Below, piece after piece: positions 50,975 to 62,500 of a stretch of DNA of 64,000 nt (the first letter of the stretch is position 1; each line of letters begins with the position of its first letter). Location: NCBI GenBank assembly GCA_900208305.1, contig OAPG01000003.1:1302001-1366000 (forward strand). Direction: 5' to 3'. The position numbers and the translations under genes are program-made. Source of the stretch: Melanopsichium pennsylvanicum. Lineage: Eukaryota; Basidiomycota; Ustilaginomycetes; Ustilaginales. The notes beneath the pieces are model-generated. The model was not told where the DNA came from, ran no database searches, and was given only the letters and a program-made list of their open reading frames with translations.

Positions 50975-51973
50975 ATGTCCCGACCAGAGCATCTAGCCCC
51001 TCCAGAAATCTTTTACAATGACACCGAGGCTCAGAAATACACTGCAAAGTAAGCAAACCCGTCAACACCCACTTTTTCACTCGAGTGACTTCACTCCTTA
51101 GCAGCGTTTTGACATTCACTCCTTGCTATTTTCATCATGTTTTGTCATTACAGTACCCGAGTTCAAACTATTCAGGCCGAAATGACACAAAGAGCCATCG
51201 AACTCTTGATGCTTCCCGAACATCGCAAGCCTGCTTTGCTGCTTGATATTGGGTGTGGTTCGGGTCTATCTGGCGAAATAATAACTCAACATGGACATGA
51301 ATGGATTGGTTTTGATATTTCACCTTCTATGCTTGAAGTGGCGCTTGAAAAGGAGACCGAAGGTGATGTGTTGCTTGCGGATGCTGGACAAGGGTGTGGT
51401 TTTCGAGCTGGTTCATTTGACGGAGCCATCTCCATCTCCGTTCTTCAATGGTTATGCAATGCTGATGCTACTAGTCACAATCCAGCTCAAAGGCTTAGCT
51501 CTTTTTTCACAACGCTTTACTCTAGCCTTTCCAGAGGAAGTAGAGCAGTTTTTCAATTCTACCCAGAATCCGATGATCAGGTCAAATTCATAATGCAATT
51601 CGCTACCCGAGCCGGTTTTGGTGGAGGTCTCGTAGTCGACTATCCCAACTCTAAGAAAGCCAAAAAATTTTACTTAGTGCTTTGGGTAGGTGGAGAAATG
51701 ATGGTGGGTCCCAATGGTCAATCAGCCAAACAAACTCTTCCTGAAGGTCTCACCCACGATCATGAAGGTGTTTCGGGTACATCAAGTGTAAAATACGAAA
51801 AGAGAAGAATGGACAAAAATGTTCGTAAAGGTGGTAACAAAACTAAAAAGCGAGGTGGAGAAACTGCAAAGGAGTACATTGTGAGGAAGAAAGACTTGAA
51901 TAGAAAGAGAGGTAAGGAAGATGTTCCTCTCGACTCAAAGTATACAGGAAGACGCAGAAAGGGAGGCTTTTAG
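50975..51973 (+). CDS. BUD23: 18S rRNA (guanine-N7) methyltransferase BUD23
   Basis: Two exons, 50975-51048 and 51154-51973, with a 105-bp intron (GTAAGC...CAG), join to 297 aa. The join gives MSRPEHLAPPEIFYND, then EAQKYTANTRVQTIQAEM, the fixed Bud23/WBSCR22 opening. The SAM-binding motif is LLLDIGCGSG (53-62), followed by GFDISPSMLEVAL and the ISVLQWLCNAD motif. The basic C-terminal tail (KKRGGETAKEYIVRKKDLNRKRG ends in RRKGGF in outline) is the nucleolar domain. With Trm112 the enzyme makes m7G in 18S rRNA and supports export of the 40S precursor. Complete and normal length. Confidence 0.95.
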
Positions 51974-52280
51974 CACTGTATAGACAAAGTTTTTAAAAAG
52001 GCATCTGTGTCTTTGTTTCTTCTTCTTTTTTTTTCATTATTCTTTCCAAACCGTTCTTTACTGCAATCATCCATACTATGGTTATACCCTCTCAGTTTAC
52101 AATCGTTCCAAGTTGTTGCAGGTCATTATAAAAAACATCACTTTCGATCGCACCCATTACTTTCGAGTCTGTTTGGCTTTCAACATGATCACAGCATTTG
52201 AACCTTGTCACAAATCGCGATTTACTGTAGTGTAAATGTAGGAATGAATCCATCCCAACTATCATAAAATTACCTGACTT

Positions 52281-53339
52281 TCAGATATCATCATCCATTC
52301 CGACGGGAATCTCGACCTTTTGACCCGGTTCGAATGCAGGTAGACCCAAGTAAGGACAGCTGGAGCATCGGAAAGCATCACCGAGGAAGCAGCTTCCGCA
52401 TGAGCTCGTGGCACCCTTTGTATCCACTTGAATTCTCTTGATTGTCTTTGGCTTTCCATCCTTGCCAATGATGGTCTCGGTGACCTCTGTTCTTTTTCCA
52501 CCCTCGGATGGTGCTGCGATGCCGGGCATGTCCATGTCCTCTGTATCGAGCTGAACCACATTGGCGTTTCTCTCCTCCTCTTCCTGAAGTTCACGCAGAC
52601 CGCAGGTGCAACCCTTGCATGCCTTTTTCTTTTTACTTTGACCAGGGCCTACGTCGCAGTCAGGACGTTTGACTGCGGTGGAGGGGACAAAGTCGGCATC
52701 GCGAAGCAGACTGGATTGGTCGATAAGATCGTTCGAGGAAGCTGGTTGGGTAGCCCAGAGTGACTTTTTAGCGTTGGCAGATGCACCGCCACCACCGAGC
52801 TTTCGTCGAAGAGGAAGCGCTGAAGAGGTGGCGTTGGAAGAAAAAGAAGAAGTATAAGTAGATCCAATGGAGAACGAGCTGGCAGGGGTAGCGGGTTTGA
52901 AAGCGAAAACGAAACCAGTCTGAGCATCGGTCTGAATGTCGTGAAAGCCAGCGATGGTGAGTTCAGCCTTTACTTTTTGTGCAGTGGTCGCATCTACAAG
53001 TTCGCCTGCTTCAACAATGATCTTTGCATTGGGCTGAAGTGCAGAGTGCAGGCCGGAAAGGAGAAGAGGTGAGGCGGCATCGGCGTAAGGCACTACAAGG
53101 TGCGCGATAGGGTATGTGCTGGGCGTGAGCAAAGTAGCTCCATCGGTGAGACGGTCGACCATGTGCATCTCGACTTGACGACCCGAGTATGCCTCGATCG
53201 CTTTCTGGTATGCACCACTCTGGGCCGAAGCCATGGATCCGATGACGAGAACTGTACCGGTAGGGTCTACTGAGGTGGACGAGACCACTCCATTGGAAAT
53301 GTGTGAGAAGCTTGTATCTGTTGCGACGGGAGGAGACAT
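52281..53339 (-). CDS. DRE2: Cytosolic Fe-S cluster assembly factor DRE2 (anamorsin)
   Basis: Single-exon, 352 aa. A methyltransferase-like N-terminal domain without a SAM loop ([32 protein letters not shown]) is joined by a linker to the CIAPIN1 region. Motif A is DCDVGPG followed by CKGCTCGL, which holds a [2Fe-2S] cluster. Motif B is the twin CX2C (CGSC, CSSC, residues about 315-331), which holds the second cluster. DRE2 takes electrons from Tah18 and feeds the cytosolic iron-sulphur assembly machinery; it also shuttles to the mitochondrial intermembrane space. All eight cluster Cys are present. It converges with BUD23 (307 bp). Confidence 0.95.
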   Translation of the reverse strand: MSPPVATDTSFSHISNGVVSSTSVDPTGTVLVIGSMASAQSGAYQKAIEAYSGRQVEMHMVDRLTDGATLLTPSTYPIAHLVVPYADAASPLLLSGLHSALQPNAKIIVEAGELVDATTAQKVKAELTIAGFHDIQTDAQTGFVFAFKPATPASSFSIGSTYTSSFSSNATSSALPLRRKLGGGGASANAKKSLWATQPASSNDLIDQSSLLRDADFVPSTAVKRPDCDVGPGQSKKKKACKGCTCGLRELQEEEERNANVVQLDTEDMDMPGIAAPSEGGKRTEVTETIIGKDGKPKTIKRIQVDTKGATSSCGSCFLGDAFRCSSCPYLGLPAFEPGQKVEIPVGMDDDI

Positions 53340-54352
53340 AATTGCAGATGCGATGCAGAAGTTGTTTTAGATGACACTAGTGAGGGTGGTTATCGCATGG
53401 AATAATCGGATGAGCTCGGTGCAGGAAGAGGAGAGAGAAAGTATAGCCGGTTTGAGGAAGCCTTGATAGTATAACGACCCAGATGAGATTTTATGCAGTA
53501 CAGTGCACGTATGTGATGGAAGGAATGCAAGATGTGATAAGAGTAGAAACAGGTGGATGAGAATGCGCAGTCAACCGCGGTGGAGACAATCGAGTATCTC
53601 TAATAGATTAAGAAAAAGTGGTAAAATTGAGCTCATTTGGCTCATCTCTGCCTGGCTGGTGTGGCAAATCAGCAGCAGCGTTACTGTATTGCTTTTCTTC
53701 CGCTTCTTTAATTTTGAATTCGTTTGAGACTTTGAACCTCCGACTGAGCGCAAAAGCGGTGTTTTTGGTTGGTCGGCTCCACCACTTTAATGTATATATT
53801 TTCATATTTTGACACAATTTAATTTTACAGCTCGGTTGCCAACCTAATAATAATAATCTCCAGACCACTCCTTTGTTTCTTGACAGTGTACACTATTAAT
53901 CAATCACATTATACTGTCCTTTCTGAATTTGATGTTGTAAATCTTGTACCAGCACGATTGAGCAAAGACCAAAATACCATGCAGCCTGCTGCTCGAGGAC
54001 AAAACGCTTGGTCAAATAAGTCCAAGTGGCGATTACTGGTGGAGCTCTATGACTCGCCAAAGCCAAATTGGGCGAATCTGGTTGGTGGAAATCAGCAGTC
54101 TTATTTTTTTCAAGCTTGTGCACGCACGTCTTATCTGATACAAATTTTAGCTTAGCCGCTCGGACTGCTATTATTTCGGCCGAGATTGTATGGTTTGAAT
54201 CTCTCTAGATATCGTACATTTTCAATGCTGGGTGATAGATATCATCAGACAATCCCGGTTTGAGCTTCTCACAGGCTAGCATAACGTCGTTCGAATATCT
54301 TGACATGCACGTTATAGACGGTGCGCTTGTTCTTCTTGAATCAACATCCTCC
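53340..54352. other. 1-kb intergenic region
   Basis: No gene supported. AT-rich, with one TACTGTA (53682) and an AATAATAATAATC stretch near 53847. Short frames of 60-90 codons here show no motif. Confidence 0.5.
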
Positions 54353-55732
54353 CTATCTGGAGGGCAAATCGATAGTGTAGTAGTTCGGATACACCAACTC
54401 ATCCTCCAAGCCTTTGCGCATCACCTCTGCTATAAACTTTTCCACTTTGCCTACATTCTTCAACACGTGCTTCTCGTGCTCCCCTACCTCGGTTTCAAAC
54501 GTCACCGTTGGAAGAATGTTGAATCCAGGACTGATGTTTCTCTTGCCCATTGTGCCATTAAAATCTTCTTCTCCTTCCTCCCCTTGTTCTTCCTCAACCA
54601 AACATACGTGTGCCCTTTGATGTTCGCCTTCCAACGCCACGATCAGACCCGCGCGCATAACAAAGCCCGTCACGCTCAACTTTAGAGGTAGCGACATGAA
54701 AGCTGCCGAAGGATAGTTGATCAGAAGGCTCGTACAAATTGTCAGCCGAAATGTGGTTGTTGGCCAGACCAATGACAGTTGCATTTGTAGTGACGGTAGT
54801 TGCGAGCGGGTTGAAACTGGACCATTTGTAGCATCTCTTTCTTCATTTGGAGATAATTGGCCAGATGTCGAAACAAACCTTGTTGAAGCTGGTATGGAAC
54901 GCGTTGACGGTCTTGCACCACCACCACCACCACCACCATCGTTCGCTCCTCCGTACATTTGTGGAGGATGCAGACTGTTGACATCTCGTTTAGCGCCAAT
55001 TTGCGAAACGCTGCTCATAGGTCCAGGTCCGCCCATACCACCACGAACCGAAGAAGCAGCATCGAAGCTGGTCTGTCTACTATTATTACCTGACATGTAA
55101 ACTGGTCCAAATCCGGGTTGTGTTGTCTGCTGCCAGTATTGAAAGTATCCTGGGCTGGGTGGAACCGAGTCAGTGACGGGGCTTGTCACTTGATTTTGTG
55201 ATAAACCACCTAGACCTGCCGATCGTATACCTCGACTTGCTAGAGCTGTACTCCATTGCTGATACACACTGTTGCCCAAAAACCCTCCTGAACCTGCTGC
55301 CGGAGTGACTGGAACGCTACAGGCCAAGCTGGTTGAAGCCACACTTCCCGGTCCATGGATTCGGTGAAGCGGAGTGGCGTCATCGAACTGTGTGTATGTC
55401 CTTATAGGTATCGCGCCCTCTCCTACTTGTGGTGAAAAAGTTTCTGTTGGGCTCTCGACAAGCGTTGTTGCATTGCTCGCTGGGGTTGCCTGTCGAGTCC
55501 TACGGTTGCGAAGTGGTGGGTCGTCATGTGAAACAAAATCAGGCCAGATATCGTTGATTGAACGTATAGCCACATCAGGCGCATCCGAGCCAAAATGAAG
55601 ATCGGTGAAATGAATTTCACCGATGAAAGAGGGCCTTTTGGAAGAAGCTGCTTCGAGCGCACGATTGATGGTTTCCAGAAATCGTACCGACAGCTCATCG
55701 TCGAGCAGGTTCCATTCGAGATCCAGTGACAT
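54353..55732 (-). CDS. MDM12: ERMES subunit MDM12
   Basis: Single-exon, 459 aa from the ATG at 55730-55732 (MSLDLEWNLL); the seven codons above begin with TTG. The N-terminal SMP half is recognisable (SFIGEIHFTDLHFGSDAPDV, NDIWPDFV). The C-terminal SMP half (FRLTICTSLLINYPSAAFMS, LKLSVTGFVMRAG, HVLKNVGKVEKFI, LVYPNYYTI) is well conserved. Mdm12 is the soluble lipid-carrying link between Mmm1 in the ER and Mdm34/Mdm10 in the mitochondrial outer membrane. A long Gly/Ser-rich insertion (about 120-310) separates the two halves of the single SMP fold, as in other basidiomycete Mdm12 proteins. Complete. Confidence 0.93.
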   Translation of the reverse strand: MSLDLEWNLLDDELSVRFLETINRALEAASSKRPSFIGEIHFTDLHFGSDAPDVAIRSINDIWPDFVSHDDPPLRNRRTRQATPASNATTLVESPTETFSPQVGEGAIPIRTYTQFDDATPLHRIHGPGSVASTSLACSVPVTPAAGSGGFLGNSVYQQWSTALASRGIRSAGLGGLSQNQVTSPVTDSVPPSPGYFQYWQQTTQPGFGPVYMSGNNSRQTSFDAASSVRGGMGGPGPMSSVSQIGAKRDVNSLHPPQMYGGANDGGGGGGGARPSTRSIPASTRFVSTSGQLSPNEERDATNGPVSTRSQLPSLQMQLSLVWPTTTFRLTICTSLLINYPSAAFMSLPLKLSVTGFVMRAGLIVALEGEHQRAHVCLVEEEQGEEGEEDFNGTMGKRNISPGFNILPTVTFETEVGEHEKHVLKNVGKVEKFIAEVMRKGLEDELVYPNYYTIDLPSR

Positions 55733-56203
55733 CGTGCTCGATTGAGGCCCCAATTAGCGCCTAAGTCAGCGTGCGCTATGATTGTACCAGAAAGATGAGA
55801 AATCGGGTCATCGCCACCATAATCAGGGTATCAAAGTCGATAAGAATCGAGTGAGTTGAGCAATGTTGGTGTCGGTGTGCAACGTTGCCAAAAGTGTTGA
55901 ACAAGCTTCAGTCACGAGAGCGCAAATCAAATCGGGCACAAGCCCCGATACAGGCTTGAAATTTTGGCGTCTGCCATTTCTGACAGGCTTGACACTCTCA
56001 GCCAATGATTCACTACGCTTTCAGCAACTCTCTTCACTGGATGCATGCGGGAACCGCATCAATTCTTGCCCCTCTTTGTACTTAACCGATTCGGATGATT
56101 AACAGTGTCTCAATCGTGTTGACATTCTGCGAGTAGAGATTAGAATAGAAACGTACTGTACACGCGCAGTGTCAAAAAGACTTCTCTTTACCAAGGTTCC
56201 AGA
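55733..56203. other. Spacer between MDM12 and the MFS gene
   Basis: A 471-bp spacer between two minus-strand genes; it should contain the MDM12 promoter and the 3' end of the MFS transcript's neighbour. One TACTGTA at 56154. Nothing coding. Confidence 0.5.
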
Positions 56204-57964
56204 TCAGAGCATGTAGCGGAACGAGCTTTTGGCCATAGCCATCTTGAGCTCTCTCTTCTTTGCCTTTGTATCCAGTGCGACACCGCTCTCTGGATCCATC
56301 CCCTTCTTCTCCAGCTCGTCCTTGCCTTCACCACCATGGAAAGAAAGCTCTGATTTGATCCTGTCCAACTCGGCGTTCTCCATATTGAGCATCGTCCTGT
56401 GCAACAAAACCAACGCGATGCACGCCACAAACATGCAAATACTGATGGTATTGCTCTGCCAGTACTCTGGTCCCCACTTTTTGGGCCAAACGTAGCTCGC
56501 ACTAATGTTTCCCAATTGCGAGAAAGCATTGATTAATGCAAGCGCTACAGCCTTTTTGTATTTGGGCGTAGGAATACTTGGTGCGATCCAGCCAAGAACA
56601 CATGTGAACCCGGCATAACTCGATGCTTGGATAAAGAGTGCAAAGAATCGTGCACCCAACGCCGTCGAGGTGCTGGCGATGATGAATCCAACGATACCAA
56701 AGACGAGTGGGATGATGATGTGCAAAGTTCGCTCCTGAGTCTTGTCAGAGTGAAAGCCATTGACAAGACAGGCGAGGAAAGCAAAGAACCAAATGGGAGC
56801 AGTCAACAGGAGCGTGACAGTATGGCTATAGCCGAGAGATCCAACGATAGTTGGGAAGAATTGGTTGAAGCCAACACCGATGGTAACGGCAGTAAGCATA
56901 AAAGCGAGGACCCAAACTTTGATGTCTTTGACTGCCATCAAGAAGCCCTGTATGGCAGTGCCCTCCTCTTCGGAGGGGGAGAGGGATGTTCCTGCATCAA
57001 GGCAAAGTCGATTGACTGCAAGTTGGCGCTCTTGCGGGGTTAGGAACTTGGAGTTGCCTGGCATATCAGGAAGGATGAATACTGCCAAGGCGGCAATGAC
57101 AACAGTAATTGCACCTTCAAGGATGAACAACCATCTCCAAGAGTGCAAGCCTGCCTTTCCCTCCATTCCCGAGAGAATTCCGGCACTGATGAGACCCGAG
57201 AACGCATTCGAGATGATGCTGCCGCTGAACAGCAGCGCTGTACGAGTAGCCATCTCTTCTTTCTTGTAAAAGAAGGAGAGTAAGGCCAATGCGGCTGGGA
57301 AAAAGGCTGCTTCAACGATTCCGAGGCAAATACGGATTGCCAACAATGAATGGTATCCGGAGGCTGCGGCGGTGCATCCTGAGACTATACCCCAAAGAAC
57401 GACAAAGGTAGGGATGTACAAACTTGGACGGCCGATCTTGGTCATCAACAAGTTACTTGGGATCTGAAAAGTGATATAACCCACGTAGAGGATACTGAGT
57501 GCTGTCTGGTATTCGGTATCTTTGAGTTTGAGATCTCGAACCAGACCATTGTCTCGAGCCGTCGAGATGCTGTTGCGGTCTGTTTGTTGACATTTGAAGA
57601 GCCAAAAAATTAAGAAAATAAATAAATAGAAGATGAAGAAATAAAAATTGAATTTTTAAGGAGCCTGTCAGCATGTCTGCTTGCCATGAAGCTATACATG
57701 AGAGACGAGGGGGAGGCAAAGAGGCTAAATACCAAGATAATTGAGCACATAGAGAAGGATGGTAATCGGCATCAAACGCAAGTCGATCTTGCGAACAAGA
57801 CGCTTCTCGGCGATTTTGTATTCCTCCGAGTTGGGATCGAGTGCGGCGACGCCAGAAGGCATTGTGTTGACTTGATCGATGGAGATGGCGTCCTGAGCGA
57901 CTTGGCTGGATATAGAGATGGGCGAATCTCCACTTGTACGAATACTGAGATGCTTGGCCTTCAT
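56204..57964 (-). CDS. MFS permease, allantoate/Dal5 (anion:cation symporter) type
   Basis: Two exons, 57964-57733 and 57579-56204, with a 153-bp intron (donor GTATTT, acceptor CAG), join to 535 aa. The join gives ITILLYVLNYLDRNSISTARDNGL, the TM1 signature of the family (outline: LNYLDRN plus ARxxGL). Further signatures are FQIPSNLLMTKIGRPS (TM2 and loop), RICLGIVEAAFFPA (TM4), and a GFNQFFPTIVGSLGYS loop in the second half. Twelve helices are plausible. Relatives carry allantoate, nicotinate, pantothenate, biotin or other carboxylates with protons across the plasma membrane. The substrate is not predictable here. The C-terminal tail is Glu/Lys-rich and cytosolic. The donor GTATTT is weaker than the others in the window. 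Confidence 0.9.
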
Positions 57965-59521
57965 CGTGATGCTCTTTTCTCAACCGGGGAAATTTTGAGG
58001 GAGAAATCAATTCCACGAGGTTTGTGATTGTGATTTAAGGGTGACTTTGGAGGAAAGGGGAAAGGAAAGACATGAGATCAATGGCAGAGCCGAAGGAGCA
58101 AAAGCAGCGAGCGATATCAGGAGTGAAGAAAGAGGATAGCAGTCGAAGAACGATGATCTCTTTATACGATCCCAAGACTGTGAGTGAGGAAAAGCGCAAG
58201 GAACAACAAGCGAGAGAGGCGACACTTTGTCATAGAGGCCAAAGAGTGGGGCTGCATCGTGGGGCTGAACTCTAGTGTGGAACACTTGACACATGATGCT
58301 ACCTACTGTATCTTGTCCGCATTCCCCACCGGCAGATACTTTGTCTATGGTTCTGCTCTGCAGTCTTGAACAGACCAAAGCCATACACCACGCCGGTGCT
58401 TCTTGCCATACGGTACAGTGAATGAAAATACTGTAAATTACGTTGACCCCACGGAGAAACGCTCGCTTAAAGTTGAGCTGCAATGTTAGATTGTTGGACG
58501 AATCACTGGATGTGTTCAGGAAGTGAGGGAAAGCGCGTTGTGTGTGTGTGTGGGTGTGGGGATGAGGAATTTCAAGCATTTAAACTTTCTTTACAGCAAG
58601 CGGGTTCAAGTTGACGTGGGGGATTTGAAACTCATGCGGAGAAAATTTCGGCGAAAATTGCGAGCAGCCGCACCGTGGGAAACCAAAAATTTCTAGGGCG
58701 ATTAGCCGCTGCTACCGAATTTCGCCGACGCTGTAAATACTCACATTGTACTGTATGTACATTACAACGTTTAATTAAATAAATAAATTACTCACTAACT
58801 TTTACTGTAAGACATATTTTATTTTATTTTTTTTCCTCTTCGCAGAGATTTGTTTCATATTATTTTCCCCTTTTTCAAATGGCTTGGCGTTGCTTGAAGC
58901 CTCTCGTCACGACCCTGCATCGAACAATTTCCAGCGTTGTAACACTGTATACGCAACCGCCAAAGGGGGGCCCGCTTCCGCTTTAGCCATATCAGTATCG
59001 ATTGGCATGTATTGGCCGACCTTGAACCTCTTTTCTTGCCTTTTTTCGTCTTTGTTTCTTTGGGTAAGGAAAACGCCCATCTCAGCTTACTTGTCTTCAT
59101 GGCTTTGTGTACTTGCATCATTTTGGTAAGCAAGTAAAAGACAAATCTTCCAATCTACGGTACAGAGTTACCTACTCTAACCCACCCATACACATGCTAC
59201 TCCAAAATTGATTTTTCATATGGTGAAAGCGAATCGCCAAGGCTGTGTGAATTCCACGCAGTACAGTAAATTTACATGCAAGTATCTTACAAAGCTCTTG
59301 CCTGACCTCCATCCACGTGACGTAATCCCAAAAGCAAACGAGCAAATGCTGCACACACACAGAGCGGCTTACTCATATGACAAGCAAACCATGCAGGCGG
59401 TAAACGAACCAACATCAATATTGGCGCAAAGAAACAAAAAGAATGAAATGTAGCAAATGCTGCTTACTGCTTGCTCCTTTCAGGAAGCGACAGAAGCTTG
59501 AACAGAAGCAGCAGTAGTGAG
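57965..59521. other. 1.6-kb intergenic region, AT-rich in its middle
   Basis: Upstream of the MFS gene and 3' of the HypX gene. A 190-codon minus-strand frame (58007-58579) has no motif and begins in a GT-repeat (58537-58560), so it is not accepted. The middle (58740-58850) is rich in AATAAATAAATTA and TTTTATTTTATTTT. Four TACTGTA/TACAGTA copies occur (58429, 58749, 58803, 59262). Confidence 0.5.
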
Positions 59522-62500
59522 TCAACCTTGATTCTTGACTCCATCTTCAGAGTAATAGCAGCTCCACAAGCAATTAGTGCCATCACCTTGCCCACTTGCA
59601 CTTTCTCTAGAAAAACCATCCGCGCCGCAAATCTCGTTATTCACCTTTCCGGTCAACACCTGTGTCAAGGCTGCTTCTTCCACAATCTTGGGTGTCGCAT
59701 TCACATCGGGCTGAAATCCCGAACTCTTGTTGATCAAACTGAGTTGAAGCGATTTCAACATCTCTGGCGAATGGTCGGTGGAGCAACTGTTCGACAAGAT
59801 ACCGGACCATGAAGTTGGACGCCATGAACGACGACGTTCCGCCTTGGTCGACGTGGCATTCGCGTTATTCCTCTGGGAGCGCCGAGAGGCATTTTCAAGC
59901 ATGGAAAATACGTCCGAGATGCTGGATCGGCGCCTGGCACGTGTAGCTGCATCCATCGTACTGCTCTCATCGCATCTTGCAGGCCAAGTAGCAGTTGGCA
60001 TCTCGGTGGATTTCAACGCAGCAGCCAGAGGTGCTGATACTGATGCAGGCTTGACAGTCTCATTCACGGCTTGCACATTAGCGCGAGACTTGCGACCAAG
60101 TGATTGGAAGAAACGTTGGATCTTGCTCTGCGTGCTGTTTCCCTTCTTCTTAGCATAATCTGTTGCCTCTTCGTGCCGTGCCACTACCGCAGGCCTTGCG
60201 TTGATCGGAAAAGTAGTACGTTCAGTACGTGCCTGAATACCACCTTGTTCCAGCTTAGCCTCTTGCGTAACTGCCGGAACAAACGAAATGACGGTAGGTC
60301 CTCGTTTCACCGTAGTACCAGTAGCTGCGACTCGTTGCTTTTTGAGCTGCTCTGCCTCGTCCTCGACACGTTGCGCCTCTTCGTCGCCAAGCGAAAGGAT
60401 GGGCTTGGCACTAGCATCCACTCGAGGCGTGGTCGGCGCGGTGGAGATGCTGCTTCGCTGAGATCCTTCCCCAGGACGACAAGATGCCAAAGTGTCTGTG
60501 CCTACGCTGTAAACCCGGTTCATTCTCGTCTCGGCTGCTGCTGCATCATGTACCACGAACTCGGGCCGTCTGGACGGAAGGCGAGCAACAGCAGCGGAAG
60601 CAGGGATCCCGGAGAGTCTGTCAAATTCGTTCAACTCTTCCTCATCGAGATTAACAAGATCGGCAGACGAATCCTCAGAGTTGGACCAAGTGCAATGAGG
60701 GTATCGGCGGTGGAGAGCAAACCTCATGGGAGTGGAGGTCGGGACAAGCTTACGAACGAACCCAGAGCATCGGCTGGCAAAACGGCCGTTGCGATGAGGA
60801 TGGAACAAGTCCAGCGTCATCTGGTCCAGCTCATACTTGCGGTAGCGTTGGAAATGCTCCTCGAGCGGTAAATTATTGTCCGCTGCGTTCTCGGCAAAGA
60901 GGTAGGCTAAGTAGCGGGTCTTGTTTCGCAATACTTGCTCCGAGAGCAAGGTGGAGTTAGTGGCGTCAGCGCCTGCTGGACGAAGGGAGCGTGTCCAAGG
61001 AGCCCCCGAAGCTGCAATACATGATCCGGCGGTTGCTGCAGACACATCTGCGTCCATCACCTGGTTGACAAGACCCTTGATCGTAGCAAGCAACAGGTCA
61101 GCAGACATGCCGTCGTTCTCGAGCACATGATCGACCAAGCCGAGCTTCTTCGCCTCATGCGAGCTCATGGGTAGCATCTCGCGGGCGAATTTGGCAGCCA
61201 CCCTCGAGCCGCAGCGTTCGTACCACGAGTAAGTGTGACATTCCGAGCCAAACAGACCAAGTCCGCGGTAATGAGGGTTCAGCACCGCAGATTCGGCACA
61301 GATGACGTAGTCGGCAGCAGTGGCCATGGCGAGGCCTCCCGCAGCGGCATTGCCTCGTATGGCTGCAAAGGTGACGATACCCTTTGGCGCCAAAATCGCC
61401 TGCACGCAGTCGTCGATGGCATTGATATTCGCCCATCCTTCGGCAGACGGATCAGGCGAGCCTTCGATGACATTCAGTGCAATGCCGTTCGAAAAGTAGC
61501 CAGGCCCACCCAGCATGACCACAGCCTTGAGGCCCGGAACTTTGAGCGACCACTGGATGGCTTGTAGCAAAATCTCACATTGAGTGGTGGAGAATGCGCC
61601 GTTGTAAAAGTCGGCATGTACGTAGGCGACAATCGAGTTGGTCTTTGGGCTGGACTCCACATCAACCCAAACTTGCTGGTAGGTACCTAGACGGCGAGCC
61701 CACGGCTGCGTCTCGTCGGCGCCAAATCCCGTGGTTGGGCTCCATTCGGAAACTTTGTTCGCGTCCATCACACCGAGTTTGGTGGCGACTTCAGGCATGG
61801 AGAGGAGAGCCATCACTGCTGGAAGCTTGGGTTGAAGCAACTTGTCAGTCTTCGCCTTGGGTCGGCGGAGATGACCAATCCAGAGAGGAAAGTCTGCACC
61901 AACATCGACGAGAACAGCACCTTGGCGAGTGGCAAGAACCGTTCCGGGTTGGTTCAAAGCCGCTTGTCTCGAAGCGACGGCGGGTGGAAGTGCATCGCGC
62001 TGAATGCGAGCGTTATAGAGGAAGAGCGGTGTACCAAAGAGGGTGGAGAGCATGCCTGGTTGCGAGTCGGCACTGCGAATACGTTGGAGGATAGCATCAG
62101 CCGAGAGGCGAAACGTGAACCCGTCAACGCTAGATTGAGGGAGAAGAGTGAGGAAGTCACGTTGAGAGGCGCGCAGAAGGGGGCGATTGTGCGTTCGTCC
62201 ACCGAGAAAAGGGACACCTCGAGATACACACTGTGTGCGGAAGTGAGATGGAGCTGCTACTGACGCGCTGATGGGCAGGTAAGATGTGGCACCTTTCTTC
62301 TCCGCCTGTTGCTCAGCACAGATGGTGACGCGCTCGACAGCAGCCAACAGAGCATTGACAGCGGCGCGGGTGACTGGTCCACGGTAAAGGTCGCTCTTGG
62401 TCATAGCCGCGATGCTAGCACCTAGTTCAAACTGATCAAACGCCCACACTGGCCCGGCATCGAAAGCCTCGATGGCTTGAAGCACGGTGACACCCCAGTG

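Noticed and set aside
58007..58579. 190-codon minus-strand frame upstream of the permease
   Set aside because: Starts inside a GT repeat (HTHTHTQ), no domain, and overlaps the likely promoter of the permease gene.
60104..60871. 255-codon plus-strand frame antisense to HypX
   Set aside because: Lies over the Ser/Arg-rich extension of HypX; Cys/Leu/Arg-rich shadow without a domain.
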